Notes: generated from the sequence alone by a model not told the origin. A stretch of DNA of 64,000 bases from Bradyrhizobium guangzhouense (GCF_004114955.1 NZ_CP030053.1:6798001-6862000), one strand, 5' to 3'. Shown: positions 27,144 to 36,755, counted from the first letter of the stretch. Translations and numbers: made by a program.

Positions 27144-28828
27144 ACCGCTTCGCCGAACTGCTGGACCGCCTCGCCTACGAGCCCGGCCGCAACAACAAGC
27201 TGCGGCTGCTGACAGGGTATTTCCGCGAAGTCGGCGATCCCGACCGCGGCTACGCGCTGGCCGCGCTCACCGGCGCGCTCAGCTTCAAGCACGCCAAGCC
27301 CGCACTGGTCCGCGACCTCATCGCATCGCGCACGGATGAGGTGCTGTTCGGGCTGAGTTACGATTATGTCGGCGATCTCTCCGAGACGGTGGCGCTGATG
27401 TGGCCGAAGGCGGCGATGGCTGCCCACAACAACCCGCCCCCTCCAACGCTGACCGAAGTCGTCACCACGCTGCGCACGCTCGGCAAGAGCGAGCTGCCCA
27501 AGCAGCTCGAACGCTGGCTCGACGAGTTGGACGAGACCGGCCGCTGGGCACTGTTGAAGCTCGTCACCGGTGCCCTGCGCATCGGCATCTCCGCGCGGCT
27601 GGCCAAGACGGCGGCCGCCGCGCTCGGCGACAAGGATCCGCATGAGGTCGAGCTGATCTGGCCCGGCCTCAGCCCGCCCTATCTCGACCTGTTTGCGTGG
27701 CTGGAGGGCCGCGCGGAAAAGCCCGTCAATCGCGACCCCGCGCCGTTCCGGCCGGTGATGCTGGCGCATGCGATCGAGGATAGCGATTTCCAAACCCTCG
27801 ATCCCGCCGACTACATCGCCGAATGGAAATGGGACGGCATCCGCGTGCAGGCGGTTGCGGGCCGCGACGACCATGGGGAAATCACCGCGCGGCTCTATTC
27901 GCGCACCGGCGAGGACATCACGGGGAGCTTCCCGGATCTCGTGCCCTCTCTGCGCCTGCCCGGTGCGATCGACGGCGAGCTGTTGATTCTGCGCGAAGGC
28001 CGCGTGCAGAGCTTCAACGTCCTGCAGCAGCGGCTCAACCGCAAAATCGTCTCGCCGAAGCTGATCAAGGAATTTCCGATTCACTTGCGCGCCTATGATC
28101 TGCTCGGCGACGACGAGAACGATCTGCGCGAGCTGCCGTTCGCCGATCGGCGCGAGCGGCTGGAGACCTTCATCGCAAAGCTTGGCGATCCCCGCATCGA
28201 TCTCTCGCCCACCGTTCCCTTCGCAAGCTGGGATGCCCTCACCGCCGCGCGCGCCGATCCCGCGAGCGCCGGCGCGGGCGAGGATGCCGACGCCGTCGAA
28301 GGCGTGATGCTGAAGCGGCGCGATGCGCCCTATCTGCCGGGACGGCCGAAGGGCCAGTGGTGGAAATGGAAGCGCGATCCGCACATCATCGACGCCGTGC
28401 TGATGTATGCGCAACGCGGCCACGGCAAGCGCTCGTCCTATTACTCCGATTACACCTTCGGCGTCTGGACCGCGACCGAGACTGGCGACGAGCTGGTGCC
28501 GGTCGGAAAAGCCTATTTCGGCTTCACCGACGAGGAGCTGTTGCAGATCGACCGCTTCGTCCGCCGCAACACCACGGAAAAGTTCGGCCCCGTGCGCCAT
28601 GTCGTGCACGAAGCGGACAAAGGGCTGGTGCTGGAAGTCGCCTTCGAGGGGCTGCAACGCTCGCCGCGGCACAAGTCAGGCGTCGCCATGCGCTTTCCCC
28701 GCATCAGCCGCCTGCGCTGGGACAAGCCGCCGCGGGAAGCCGACCGGCTGGAGACGCTGGAAAAGATGCTGAAGGCCGAGGAATCCCTACCAACAATTAA
28801 GGTGGCGGCGTCCGCAGACGGCCATTGA
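27140..28828 (+). CDS. ATP-dependent DNA ligase (cisplatin-damage/ligase-associated type)
   Basis: Seals nicks using ATP. Of 562 residues, about 1-200 are the N-terminal DNA-binding domain, and the adenylation domain holds motif I EWKWDGIRVQ with Lys230 as the AMP-accepting lysine. Further ligase motifs are SFNVLQQRLN, VEGVMLKRRDAPYLPGR and QWWKWKRDP. It is encoded directly after the exonuclease by a 4-base overlap. This is the stand-alone ligase of the repair quartet and not LigD, as no primase or Ku-linked domain is present. Confidence 0.93.
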   Translation: MNRFAELLDRLAYEPGRNNKLRLLTGYFREVGDPDRGYALAALTGALSFKHAKPALVRDLIASRTDEVLFGLSYDYVGDLSETVALMWPKAAMAAHNNPPPPTLTEVVTTLRTLGKSELPKQLERWLDELDETGRWALLKLVTGALRIGISARLAKTAAAALGDKDPHEVELIWPGLSPPYLDLFAWLEGRAEKPVNRDPAPFRPVMLAHAIEDSDFQTLDPADYIAEWKWDGIRVQAVAGRDDHGEITARLYSRTGEDITGSFPDLVPSLRLPGAIDGELLILREGRVQSFNVLQQRLNRKIVSPKLIKEFPIHLRAYDLLGDDENDLRELPFADRRERLETFIAKLGDPRIDLSPTVPFASWDALTAARADPASAGAGEDADAVEGVMLKRRDAPYLPGRPKGQWWKWKRDPHIIDAVLMYAQRGHGKRSSYYSDYTFGVWTATETGDELVPVGKAYFGFTDEELLQIDRFVRRNTTEKFGPVRHVVHEADKGLVLEVAFEGLQRSPRHKSGVAMRFPRISRLRWDKPPREADRLETLEKMLKAEESLPTIKVAASADGH

Positions 28829-28900
28829 CGCCCCCTTACGGGTTCCCCATGTCCCCCGCCGTGACCTATAATCGGGACGAATCCCGCTGAGGAGTTTGAA

Positions 28901-29203
28901 ATGGTCCAAGACGTCAGAGATTTGCCGGCGGGCCATAGCGATGGCCTGCACCGCTTTCTCGGCGGCTCGCCGCTGGCGGTAGCGTTTCGCCTGGTGCTGC
29001 TCTCGATCCTGGTCGGCGTCGTGCTTGCGGCGATCGGCTTCGATCCCTGGAACATCCTCATCAGCATTCGCCTGCTGTTCCGGCACATCTGGGATCTCGG
29101 CTTCGATGCCGTGAACTGGCTGTGGCGCTACTTCCTGCTCGGCGCCGTCATCGTGATCCCGATCTGGCTGTTGTCCCGCATCTTCGGTTCTCCGCGCCGC
29201 TAG
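28901..29203 (+). CDS. Small integral membrane protein (DUF6460 type)
   Basis: A 100-residue membrane protein with two hydrophobic helices (AVAFRLVLLSILVGVVLAAIGF and FLLGAVIVIPIWLLSRIFG) separated by an amphipathic stretch ending DLGFDAVNWLWRY. It resembles the short DUF6460 proteins of Rhizobiales. A GAGGAG ribosome site precedes the ATG. The role is unknown. It stands alone between the ligase and the MATE pump. Confidence 0.78.
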   Translation: MVQDVRDLPAGHSDGLHRFLGGSPLAVAFRLVLLSILVGVVLAAIGFDPWNILISIRLLFRHIWDLGFDAVNWLWRYFLLGAVIVIPIWLLSRIFGSPRR

Positions 29204-29288
29204 GACCCTGTGAAATGCGCGGCCGGCGCAAGCACGCCATGCCGGCCGCGGTGGTGCATTCGGCGCAGGGGTCGGATACACGCAGCTG

Positions 29289-30614
29289 ATGCACGCCCCT
29301 GTTCATCCCAAAGTCGGCAGCCGCCAGGTCTTCGCCATCGCCGGTCCCGCGATGGTCGCAAACCTGACCACGCCGCTGATCGGCGTGGTCTCGACCACCG
29401 CGATCGGCCGGCTCGACGATGCCGCCCTGCTCGGCGGCGTCGCGATGGCGTCCGTCATCTTCGACTGCCTGTTCTGGCTGTTCGGCTTCCTGCGCATGAG
29501 CACGCTCGCTTTCACCGCGCAGGCGCTCGGCGCCGGCGAGACGCGCGAAGAGACGGTGATTCTGGTGCGCGGCTTCATCGTCGCCGGCCTGATCGGCGGC
29601 GCGCTGATCGTGCTGCAGCTGCCGCTGGCCGGCGTGCTGTTCGATCTGATGGGCGGCAGCGCGGGCGTCACGCACGCCGCGAAAACCTATTTCATGATCC
29701 GGATCTGGTCGTCACCCTTCGCGTTCGCCAACTACGTCATCCTCGGCTGGCTGGTGGGACAGGCGCGCGCCAATCCGGCGCTCGCGCTCCAGGTCGTCAT
29801 CAACCTCATCAACATGGCGGCGACGATCCTTTTGGTGCTGGTCTACGATACCGGCATCGCGGGCGCTGCGATCGCAGCGCTGCTGTCGGAAGGCGTCGGC
29901 TTCGTGCTCGGCGTCGTGGTCTGCCGGCGCTTTGCGCATGGCGGTTTTGCCGTTCCGCGCGCGATGCTGTTCGACCGCGCCAAGCTGATGCGGCTGTTGG
30001 CCGTCAATTCCGACATCATGATCCGCACCGCGGCGCTGATCACCGTGTTCCTGTTCTTCACCGCCAAGGGCGCGCGCGCCGGCGACGTGACGCTGGCCGC
30101 GAACTCCGTGCTCAACAATTTCCTGCTGGTCAGCGCCTTCTTCCTCGACGGCCTCGCCAACGCTGCGCAGCAGCTCTGCGGCCGCAGCTTTGGCGCGCGC
30201 GATGCCAGGGGATTTGCCGATTCGACCCGGCTGGTGCTGCTGTGGGGGCTCGGCTTCGCGCTTGTTGTCGCGGTGGTGTTCGCGCTGTTCGGCCCTGATA
30301 TCATCAACTTCATGACCGCGAGCGAGGACGTCCGTCGTGCCGCGCGCGAATTCCTGCCGTTCATCGTGCTGGCGCCGATCCCCGGCGTGTTCGCCTTCGG
30401 CTTCGACGGCATCTATGTCGGTGCCACCTGGGCCCGCGAGATGCGCAACCTGATGCTGGCTTCGCTGGCGATCTTCCTGGGGATGTGGTGGGCGTTGCAG
30501 TCGTTCGGCAATGCCGGCCTGTGGTGCGCTCTGCTGGCGTTCTACGTCGCGCGTGGGGGATTGCAGGGGGCGCGGTATCCGGCGCTGTATCGGATGACGT
30601 TCGCCAAGTCATAG
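29289..30614 (+). CDS. MATE-family efflux transporter
   Basis: A 441-residue inner-membrane exporter with about twelve hydrophobic segments in two halves, of the DinF-like branch of MATE pumps. Typical stretches are FAIAGPAMVANLTTPLIGVV at the start and ANSVLNNFLLVSAFFLDGLANAAQQLCGRSFGA at the beginning of the second half. It would exchange cations for drugs or metabolites; the substrate cannot be told. The ATG at 29289 is preceded by only a weak ribosome site. Confidence 0.9.
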   Translation: MHAPVHPKVGSRQVFAIAGPAMVANLTTPLIGVVSTTAIGRLDDAALLGGVAMASVIFDCLFWLFGFLRMSTLAFTAQALGAGETREETVILVRGFIVAGLIGGALIVLQLPLAGVLFDLMGGSAGVTHAAKTYFMIRIWSSPFAFANYVILGWLVGQARANPALALQVVINLINMAATILLVLVYDTGIAGAAIAALLSEGVGFVLGVVVCRRFAHGGFAVPRAMLFDRAKLMRLLAVNSDIMIRTAALITVFLFFTAKGARAGDVTLAANSVLNNFLLVSAFFLDGLANAAQQLCGRSFGARDARGFADSTRLVLLWGLGFALVVAVVFALFGPDIINFMTASEDVRRAAREFLPFIVLAPIPGVFAFGFDGIYVGATWAREMRNLMLASLAIFLGMWWALQSFGNAGLWCALLAFYVARGGLQGARYPALYRMTFAKS

Positions 30615-30620
30615 CTCTCG

Positions 30621-30736
30621 TGTCCCGGACGCGCGAAGCGCGAGCCGGGACCCGGAATGCGGCGGCATGGGCCCCGGTTCAACAGCGCATCACGCCGCGA
30701 AGACGCGGCGCACTGCGCTGCGCCCGGGGCACGAGA
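30621..30736. repeat. Intergenic repeat, family D (GTCCCGGACGCGCGAAG)
   Basis: GTGTCCCGGACGCGCGAAGC at the left and CTGCGCCCGGGGCACGAGA at the right are imperfectly inverted, with a CGCCGCGAAGACGCGGCG hairpin between. It lies between the convergent MATE and pyrD genes. Confidence 0.65.
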
Positions 30737-30741
30737 CCGTC

Positions 30742-31839
30742 TTACATCCCCGGCCAGTCTTCCGCCGTCAGCGTGGCTGCATCGGCGCCGACGATCTCGG
30801 AGAGCGAATCCCGTCCGGTGCGCAGCAGCGTCGAGGTCAGATCGCGCTTGATCTCGTCGACGAGGCCGAGGCCCTTATAAACCAGCGACGAATAGAGCTG
30901 GATCAGGCTCGCGCCGGCGCGGATCTTGGTCAGCGCGGCGCCACCGGAGTCCACGCCGCCGACACCGATCAGCGGGAACGCACCCTCGACGCGGACATAG
31001 GTCTCCGCGACCATACGCGTCGACAGGCGGAACAGCGGCCGCCCGGACAAGCCGCCCGGCTCCTTCGCGCGCATCTCCTCACGCAACGTGCTCGGCCGTG
31101 CGATCGTCGTGTTCGACACGATCATGCCGTCGACCCGGCGCGAGCGCGCGACCTGCACGACGTCGTCGAGCTGGGCGAGGCTCAAGTCGGGCGCGATCTT
31201 GAGCAGCACCGGCGTGTCGCCGGCCTTCTGCCTGACGCGCTCGCGCGCGTCGATCACGCGTCCGAGCAGATCGTCGAGCAGCGCGCCTTCCTGCAGATTG
31301 CGCAGGCCCGGCGTGTTCGGCGAGGAGACGTTGACCGTGAAATAGCTGGCGACCGGCGCAAAGGTCTCGATCAGCTTGACGTAATCGGCGACGCGATCCG
31401 GCGAATCCTTGTTGGCGCCGACGTTGACGCCGACGATGCCGCCATTCGCCGCGCGCGCGGCGAGCCGGCGCAGGGCGACCTCGGCGCCGTCATTGTTGAA
31501 GCCCATGCGGTTGATGACGGCCTCGTCGCGCTCGAGCCGAAACAATCGCGGCCGCGGATTGCCCGCTTGCGGCTTCGGCGTGACCGAGCCGATCTCGACA
31601 AAGCCGAAGCCGAGCCGCAGCAGCGCGTCGGGCACCTCTGCGCTCTTGTCGAAACCCGCAGCCATGCCGATCGGGTTCGGGAAGTTGAGCCCGAAGGCGC
31701 GCACGGCAAGCTTTGGATCATCGGTGCGCGGCTTCACCGGCGGCAGGAAGCGCAGGCCCTGGATGGCCAGGCGATGCGCGTCCTCCGGATCGAGCCAGCG
31801 CAGCACCGGCAGCGAAAAGGCGTCGAAGGCGCGGATCAC
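30742..31839 (-). CDS. pyrD: Dihydroorotate dehydrogenase (quinone)
   Basis: Membrane-associated flavoenzyme that oxidises dihydroorotate to orotate in pyrimidine synthesis, passing electrons to quinone. The 365-residue class 2 protein has an N-terminal helix region (PVLRWLDPEDAHRLAIQGLRF), the FMN-binding AAGFDKSAEVPDALLRLGFGFVEIGSVTPKPQ, the serine-type active-site segment FTVNVSSPNTPGLRNLQ, and GVGGVDSGGAAL near the end. A GTG at 31839 overlaps the DUF952 stop (GTGA), so translation is probably coupled. Confidence 0.94.
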   Translation of the reverse strand: MIRAFDAFSLPVLRWLDPEDAHRLAIQGLRFLPPVKPRTDDPKLAVRAFGLNFPNPIGMAAGFDKSAEVPDALLRLGFGFVEIGSVTPKPQAGNPRPRLFRLERDEAVINRMGFNNDGAEVALRRLAARAANGGIVGVNVGANKDSPDRVADYVKLIETFAPVASYFTVNVSSPNTPGLRNLQEGALLDDLLGRVIDARERVRQKAGDTPVLLKIAPDLSLAQLDDVVQVARSRRVDGMIVSNTTIARPSTLREEMRAKEPGGLSGRPLFRLSTRMVAETYVRVEGAFPLIGVGGVDSGGAALTKIRAGASLIQLYSSLVYKGLGLVDEIKRDLTSTLLRTGRDSLSEIVGADAATLTAEDWPGM

Positions 31840-32180
31840 GGGGCCAGCTCCGGGGTGTCGTGGCCGCCATCGGAGCGCATGCTGAGGTTCATCACCGAGA
31901 TGACGGCGCCGAGATCGAGCTCGCCATAGAGATGCGGAAACAGCTCGTCGTTGCGCGAGCGCTCCCAGCGCAATTCGGCGCCGCACGCATCGCCGTCCAC
32001 CTCGACCAGGAACAGCGCACGCTGGCCGAAATAGTGCTTGCGCAAGGTCTCCGGAACCTGGGGCGCGGTCGAGAAATGGATGAATCCATCGCGCGCGTCG
32101 TCCGCGCTACCCCGGTACACGCCCTGCCGTTCCGCTTCGCGCCAGGCCGAGGCCGGACAGATTTTGTAGATCTTGACCAC
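31836..32180 (-). CDS. DUF952 family protein
   Basis: A 114-residue protein of the widespread DUF952 family: IYKICPASAWREAERQGVYRGSADDARDGFIHFSTAPQVPETLRKHY and LRWERSRNDELFPHLYGELDLGAV. The function is not established. It precedes pyrD with a 4-base overlap, an arrangement often seen in Rhizobiales. Confidence 0.88.
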   Translation of the reverse strand: MVKIYKICPASAWREAERQGVYRGSADDARDGFIHFSTAPQVPETLRKHYFGQRALFLVEVDGDACGAELRWERSRNDELFPHLYGELDLGAVISVMNLSMRSDGGHDTPELAP

Positions 32181-32207
32181 CGCTTACCGGAGCCCTGTTT
32201 GCTCGTT

Positions 32208-32238
32208 GAGTCAGTTCTTCGACTCAGCTCTTTGAGTC
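32208..32238. promoter_or_regulatory. Alternating TGAGTC / GACTCA / TGAGTC elements
   Basis: TGAGTC (32208-32213), GACTCA (32221-32226) and TGAGTC (32233-32238) are spaced 7 and 6 bases. The middle element can pair with either neighbour. They lie between the divergent DUF952 and S24-type regulator genes and may be its operator. Confidence 0.4.
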
Positions 32239-32395
32239 TCTTGGGGTTTTTCGTCTCGAATGGGTCTTAAAACCCGGCGCGACCGTAAAGGCCGCCCCCA
32301 CCGAACTCAAGAGTAGAGGGTGCCCCTTGCGCGAAAAACGGAAAACCGGTTGATTTGAGGATAGTTTTCCTGAGTTGCGACGGGCTGGACCTTCC

Positions 32396-33049
32396 ATGGT
32401 CAGACAGGCCAAAGCGCAGAGGATACTGACCCACGACCAGATCTGGGCCGCGCTGGACCGGTTGGCCGCGCGCGCCGGACTGTCGTCGTCTGGCCTTGCC
32501 AAGCGGGCCGGGCTCGACCCCACCACGTTCAACAAGTCCAAGCGTGTCACCAGCGATGGCCGCGAGCGCTGGCCCTCCACCGAATCGATCGCGAAGGCAC
32601 TGGCGGCGGCGGACTCGTCGATCGAAATTTTCGCCAGGCTGATCGACGACGACACGGGGGATGGTCGCACGGTACCGCTGCTCGGTATCGCGCAAGCCGC
32701 AACGAGCGGCGCGTTTGACGAATCCGGTCTGCCGTCCGGCAAGGGCTGGAGCGAGATCGCGCTGCCGACTGCTGACGACAGTCGCGCGTTCGCACTGAAA
32801 ATTACCGGCAACGCGCTGCTGCCTGTCTATCGCGACGGCGATGTCATCCTGGTCTCGCCCGGCGCACCGGTGCGCAAAGGTGATCGTGTGATGGTGAAGA
32901 CGAAGGCGGGCGACGTGCTGGTCGCGACGCTGAAGCGCCGTACGGCGAAGGTGCTGGAGCTGCAGCCGCTCGATGCGGCGTTCGAACAGCTCACGATGGC
33001 GGCCGGTGATGTGGCGTGGGTGGCAAGGATCGTGTGGGCGAGCCAGTGA
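32396..33049 (+). CDS. Helix-turn-helix / S24-type regulator lacking the catalytic serine
   Basis: A 217-residue LexA/CI-like protein. The N-terminal half is a helix-turn-helix (IWAALDRLAARAGLSSSGLAKRAGLDPTTFNKSKR). The C-terminal half is the S24 fold (FALKITGNALLPVYRDGDVILVSP...VLVATLKRR). In cleavable relatives the first motif reads GDSMxP with the nucleophile serine; here the position is alanine (GNALLP), while the lysine region LKRR is kept. It is therefore predicted not to self-cleave. The ATG at 32396 was preferred over the TTG at 32375. Confidence 0.85.
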   Translation: MVRQAKAQRILTHDQIWAALDRLAARAGLSSSGLAKRAGLDPTTFNKSKRVTSDGRERWPSTESIAKALAAADSSIEIFARLIDDDTGDGRTVPLLGIAQAATSGAFDESGLPSGKGWSEIALPTADDSRAFALKITGNALLPVYRDGDVILVSPGAPVRKGDRVMVKTKAGDVLVATLKRRTAKVLELQPLDAAFEQLTMAAGDVAWVARIVWASQ

Positions 33050-33062
33050 AAGTTGCACCGCT

Positions 33063-33230
33063 GTCATTCCCCGCGACCCGGCTACGCCAAGGCTTCGCCG
33101 AGGTTTCAATCTTGGGCGCGCCGAAGCTTTAGCGCAGGCGGCAAGCGGGGAATCCAGTACGCCGCGGCCTCTCGGCGTGATCACAACTGCCTCGGAGTAC
33201 TGGATCGCCCGGTCAAGCCGGGCGATGACA
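33063..33230. repeat. Intergenic repeat, family B (long version)
   Basis: GTCATTCCCCGCGACCCGGC at the left and GGTCAAGCCGGGCGATGACA at the right. GAATCCAGTACGCCGCGGCC and GGAGTACTGGATCGCCC lie inside. It lies between the convergent S24-type regulator and lysK. Confidence 0.7.
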
Positions 33231-33243
33231 GCGAGGTTATGCC

Positions 33244-34887
33244 TCACGCACTCCGTGCCAGCGCGCCGTCGATCATGTTGACCGCGTTCTGCACGCCGTA
33301 CACCGCGACGAAGGAGCCGAAGCGCGGGCCCTTCTCCTGGCCGAGCAGCACCTGGTAGAGCATGTTGAACCAGTCGAGCGTGACGCCCGGGCGGCCGTCC
33401 TTGCCCTTCTTGACCTGGTCGAGGAACGGCTCGCGGCGGCCGATCTCGTAGACGACGTTCTGGATGTCTTCGGCCGAGGCCTCCGCCGGAAGCTGCGAGA
33501 GCGCATCGCGCAGATCCTGCAACGCGGCGCGCTCGGTGTCCGTGGGCACGCGGAACTGCTTCGTCGGCGCGACGAAATCGCGATAATAGTTGATGGCGTA
33601 GCCGACCATCGCGTCCAGCTTCGGATGCGTCTGCGGGCTCACGCCGGGCCGATAGCGGCCGATGAAACCCCACAGCGTCTCGGCATTCTCCGCATTCGAC
33701 GACGACACCAGCGTCAGCAGCAGCTGGAACGTGACGGGCATGTCGCCCTGTGGCGGCTTGCCGTTGTGGATGTGCCAAACGGGATTGCCGAGCTGCTGCT
33801 TGTCATCCTGCTTGGGAAAGCCATCGATGAATTGCTGATAGTCGTCGACCTGGCGCGGGATGACGTCGAAGAACAGCCGCTTCGCCGCCTTCGGCTCGCG
33901 GTACATGAACAGCGACAACGATTCCGGCGAGGCGTAGCGCAGCCACTCGTCGATGGTCAGGCCGTTGCCCTTCGACTTCGAGATCTTCTGGCCCTTCTCG
34001 TCGAGGAAGAGCTCGTAGTTGAAGCCTTCCGGCGGCGCGGCGCCGAGCGCCCTGGCGATGGCGCCGGACAGCTTCACGGAATCGATCAGATCCTTGCCAG
34101 CCATCTCATAGTCGACGCCGAGCGCAACCCAGCGCATCGCCCAGTCGGCCTTCCACTGACATTTGACATTTCCGCCGGTGACCGGCGTTTCGACTTCCTG
34201 ATTGGTATCGGGATCGACATAGGTCACGGTGCCCGCGGCGACGTCGCGGCGGATCATCGGCACTTGCAGCACGACGCCAGTGGTCTTGCTGATCGGCAGG
34301 AACGGCGAATAGGTCGCGCGCCTGTCAGGGCCGAGCGTCGGCAGGATGATGTCCATGACCTTGTCGTAGGCAGCCAGCATCTTGAGCAGCGTCGCGTCGA
34401 AACGGCCGGACTTGTAGTAGACGGTCGAGCTCGCGAATTCGTAGTCGAAGCCGAAATGATCCAGGAACGCGCGCAGCCGCGCGTTGTTGGCGTCGCCGAA
34501 CGACGGATGCTCGTTGGAAAAGGGATCAGGCACGGACGTCAGCGGCCGCCCCAGATATTGCGCCAGCAGATCCTTGTTCGGCACGTTGTCAGGCACCTTG
34601 CGGAAGCCGTCCATATCGTCGGAGAACGCCAAGAGGCGCGTCTTGGTCTTGTCCTCGGTGAGCACGCGGAAGGCATGGCGCACCATCGAGGTGCGCGCGA
34701 CCTCGCCGAACGTGCCGATATGCGGCAGGCCGGAAGGACCGTAGCCGGTCTCGAACAGCACCTCGTCCTTCGGGCTCTTCTTCAGCCGCGCGACAATGGC
34801 CTTCGCCTGCTCGAACGGCCAGGCGTTGGATTGTTCGGCGAGCGCACGAAGATCGCTCGGGCTCATGTTGGGATCGATAACGGACAT
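33244..34887 (-). CDS. lysK: Lysyl-tRNA synthetase, class I
   Basis: Charges tRNA-Lys. The 547-residue class I enzyme has the HIGH-like motif in [17 protein letters not shown] and the KMSKS-like loop as [12 protein letters not shown]; the C-terminal half is helical anticodon-binding sequence. Class I LysRS replaces the usual class II enzyme in alphaproteobacteria, which fits the host. The start at 34887 gives the standard N-terminus ([20 protein letters not shown]); the open frame beyond it is a shadow of the next gene. Confidence 0.95.
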   Translation of the reverse strand: MSVIDPNMSPSDLRALAEQSNAWPFEQAKAIVARLKKSPKDEVLFETGYGPSGLPHIGTFGEVARTSMVRHAFRVLTEDKTKTRLLAFSDDMDGFRKVPDNVPNKDLLAQYLGRPLTSVPDPFSNEHPSFGDANNARLRAFLDHFGFDYEFASSTVYYKSGRFDATLLKMLAAYDKVMDIILPTLGPDRRATYSPFLPISKTTGVVLQVPMIRRDVAAGTVTYVDPDTNQEVETPVTGGNVKCQWKADWAMRWVALGVDYEMAGKDLIDSVKLSGAIARALGAAPPEGFNYELFLDEKGQKISKSKGNGLTIDEWLRYASPESLSLFMYREPKAAKRLFFDVIPRQVDDYQQFIDGFPKQDDKQQLGNPVWHIHNGKPPQGDMPVTFQLLLTLVSSSNAENAETLWGFIGRYRPGVSPQTHPKLDAMVGYAINYYRDFVAPTKQFRVPTDTERAALQDLRDALSQLPAEASAEDIQNVVYEIGRREPFLDQVKKGKDGRPGVTLDWFNMLYQVLLGQEKGPRFGSFVAVYGVQNAVNMIDGALARSA

Positions 34888-34964
34888 CAAGGGGCCTCCG
34901 GGCCGCGGAAAATAGCGATTTCCGGGCAGAATGCAATTTTGTGGGGCGACGCAGCCGCCTCCGT

Positions 34965-35050
34965 CGTCATTGCGAGCGTAGCGAAGCAATCCAGAATCTT
35001 TCCGCGGAAACAGTCTGGATTGCTTCGTCGCAAGAGCTCCTCGCAATGAC
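34965..35050. repeat. Intergenic inverted repeat, GTCATTGCGAGCG type
   Basis: CATTGCGAGCGTAGCGAAGC with AATCCAG, then inverted CTGGATTGCTTCG and CTCGCAATGAC. It lies between two same-strand genes, ahead of lysK. Confidence 0.7.
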
Positions 35051-35072
35051 GGCGGAGAGAGCAGCGACCCGG

Positions 35073-36032
35073 TTAGAACGGGCTCACCGAAAAATACTTC
35101 AGCCACAGATCGGTGTAGCGGCCTTTTTCCCAGACGCGGAACAGGGCCCAGTTCAGGGCCTGGCGCAGCACGTCGTTGCCCTTGCGCACGGCGATGCCGA
35201 TGCCCTCGCCGAAGAAGCGGCTCTCGACGAAGGGGCCGCCGGAGAAGGCGCAGCAATCGCCCGAGTCGGTGCCGTTGATCCAGAACGCCAGCGAGATGGC
35301 GTCGCCGAAGATGAAATCGACCTCGCCCTTGCGGAGCGCAGCACGGAGCGCATCGTCGTTGGGATAGGGGTGCAGCTCGGCGTCGGTGAACATCGCCTTC
35401 AAATAGGCCTCGTGCGCCGAGCCCGCGATGACGCCGACCTTCTTGCCTTCGAGATATTCGGGCCGGATCTCCGGCATCACCGCATCCTTGCGCGAGGCGA
35501 AGCGCGCCGGCACGCGGTAATAGGGATCGGTGAAGTCGACGCGCGCGCGAAGCTGCGGGCTCACCGCCATGGAGGCGATGATCGCATCGCCCCGGTTGGA
35601 GGTGAGCGCATCGACCAGCGTCTCGAAGCGGCGCATCTGCACGGTGCAGCTGACCTTGATCTCCTCGCACAGGCTGCGGGCGAGATCGACATTGAAGCCG
35701 GCCGGATTGCCGTCGGCACCGGTGAAGTTGAACGGCGGGTAATCGGTCTCGGTCAGGAAGCGGATCACGGTCAGGCGCGACAGGTCGGGCCGCTCCGGCC
35801 GCCGTCGCGGGTCCCAGAAACCGGGCACGGCTTGGGGGGCAGCTTGGGGCGCGACCGGGGTCGTCGCCTGGGGCGCCGCGGGGGGTTGCTTGGCCGGTAT
35901 CTGGGCTTTTGCGGAGGGCAGGCCTGCGAGCAGGCAGGCCGCGACAGCCAGCCCCGTCAGCAAGCCACGGACAGATTTGGACGATTTCGCCTGTTGCGAT
36001 GGAGCCATCGGCCGGAAATGAATGAATTTCAT
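35073..36032 (-). CDS. Amino acid-type ABC transporter substrate-binding protein (family 3)
   Basis: A periplasmic solute-binding protein of 319 residues. The signal peptide ([21 protein letters not shown]) is followed by a Pro/Ala/Gln-rich linker. Then comes the family-3 core: [81 protein letters not shown] and [20 protein letters not shown]. It has no permease or ATPase genes beside it, so it is a second orphan binding protein in the window. It could be a sensory or shared receptor; the ligand is unknown. Confidence 0.9.
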   Translation of the reverse strand: MKFIHFRPMAPSQQAKSSKSVRGLLTGLAVAACLLAGLPSAKAQIPAKQPPAAPQATTPVAPQAAPQAVPGFWDPRRRPERPDLSRLTVIRFLTETDYPPFNFTGADGNPAGFNVDLARSLCEEIKVSCTVQMRRFETLVDALTSNRGDAIIASMAVSPQLRARVDFTDPYYRVPARFASRKDAVMPEIRPEYLEGKKVGVIAGSAHEAYLKAMFTDAELHPYPNDDALRAALRKGEVDFIFGDAISLAFWINGTDSGDCCAFSGGPFVESRFFGEGIGIAVRKGNDVLRQALNWALFRVWEKGRYTDLWLKYFSVSPF

Positions 36033-36106
36033 TGGGATCGGAAGGCCTTATAGACCATCCGGCTACGAAGGCGAGTGGAGAATGCCGTTAAGGCCACGGT
36101 GTGCTC

Positions 36107-36127
36107 CCTCCCCGCTTGCGGGGGAGG
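36107..36127. repeat. Short GC-rich hairpin CCTCCCCGCTTGCGGGGGAGG
   Basis: Nine-base stem with a 3-base loop between the SCO gene and the binding-protein gene. It has no T-run and is of the kind scattered in Bradyrhizobium intergenic DNA. Confidence 0.55.
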
Positions 36128-36164
36128 TTGCTCCGAGGGATGCCGACCGATCGTTACACTCTTC

Positions 36165-36755
36165 CTACAGATACTTCTTCAAGTCCGCCGCGGCCTCTTC
36201 CGGGGTTCGCTTCAGGTTGAACGGCGAGACGAAGCGGCCGTCGCGGTCCATCAGGTAGATCAGCGCGGTGTGGTCCATGGTGTAGTCGCCATCCTTGGTC
36301 GGAACCTTCTTGGCATAGACCCGGTAGGAGGTGATCACCTTGGCGGTCTCGGCGGGATCGCCGGACAGGCCTTCGAGATGCGGATCGAAGCTGGAGAGAT
36401 AGTCCTTCATGACCGCAGGCGTATCGCGCTCGGGATCGACCGAGATGAAGATTGCGTTGACCTTGTCGGCGTCCCTGCCCATGGCGCGCAGCACTTCCGA
36501 CATCTCGAACAGCGAGGTCGGGCAGACGTCAGGGCAATGGGTGTAGCCGAAGAAGATCAGGGTCGGCTTGCCCTTGAGGTTCGCCTGGGTGACGGTCTTG
36601 CCGTTCTGGTCGGTGAGCTGGAACGGGCCGCCGATTGAGGCCGGCTGCGTCACCTTGCTGACGCCACCCATGGCCCAGAACAGCACCAGCAGGCCGACGA
36701 CGAGGCTCGAGGCGAAGGCGGTCGCGATCACCAGCGGACGGGCAGTGGAGCTCAT
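36165..36755 (-). CDS. SCO1/SenC family copper chaperone-like protein
   Basis: Membrane-anchored thioredoxin-fold protein that helps deliver copper to the CuA site of cytochrome oxidase. The 196-residue chain has an N-terminal membrane helix (LVIATAFASSLVVGLLVLFWAMGG). The copper site CxxxC is in FFGYTHCPDVCPTSLFEM, and the conserved histidine is in YTMDHTALIYLMD. It resembles ScoI of Bradyrhizobium. A small membrane protein gene lies 24 bases upstream on the same strand and is probably co-transcribed. Confidence 0.92.
   Translation of the reverse strand: MSSTARPLVIATAFASSLVVGLLVLFWAMGGVSKVTQPASIGGPFQLTDQNGKTVTQANLKGKPTLIFFGYTHCPDVCPTSLFEMSEVLRAMGRDADKVNAIFISVDPERDTPAVMKDYLSSFDPHLEGLSGDPAETAKVITSYRVYAKKVPTKDGDYTMDHTALIYLMDRDGRFVSPFNLKRTPEEAAADLKKYL

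Noticed and set aside
27089..28672. 527-codon minus-strand frame opposite the DNA ligase
   Set aside because: Shadow frame; the ligase motifs on the plus strand are unmistakable.
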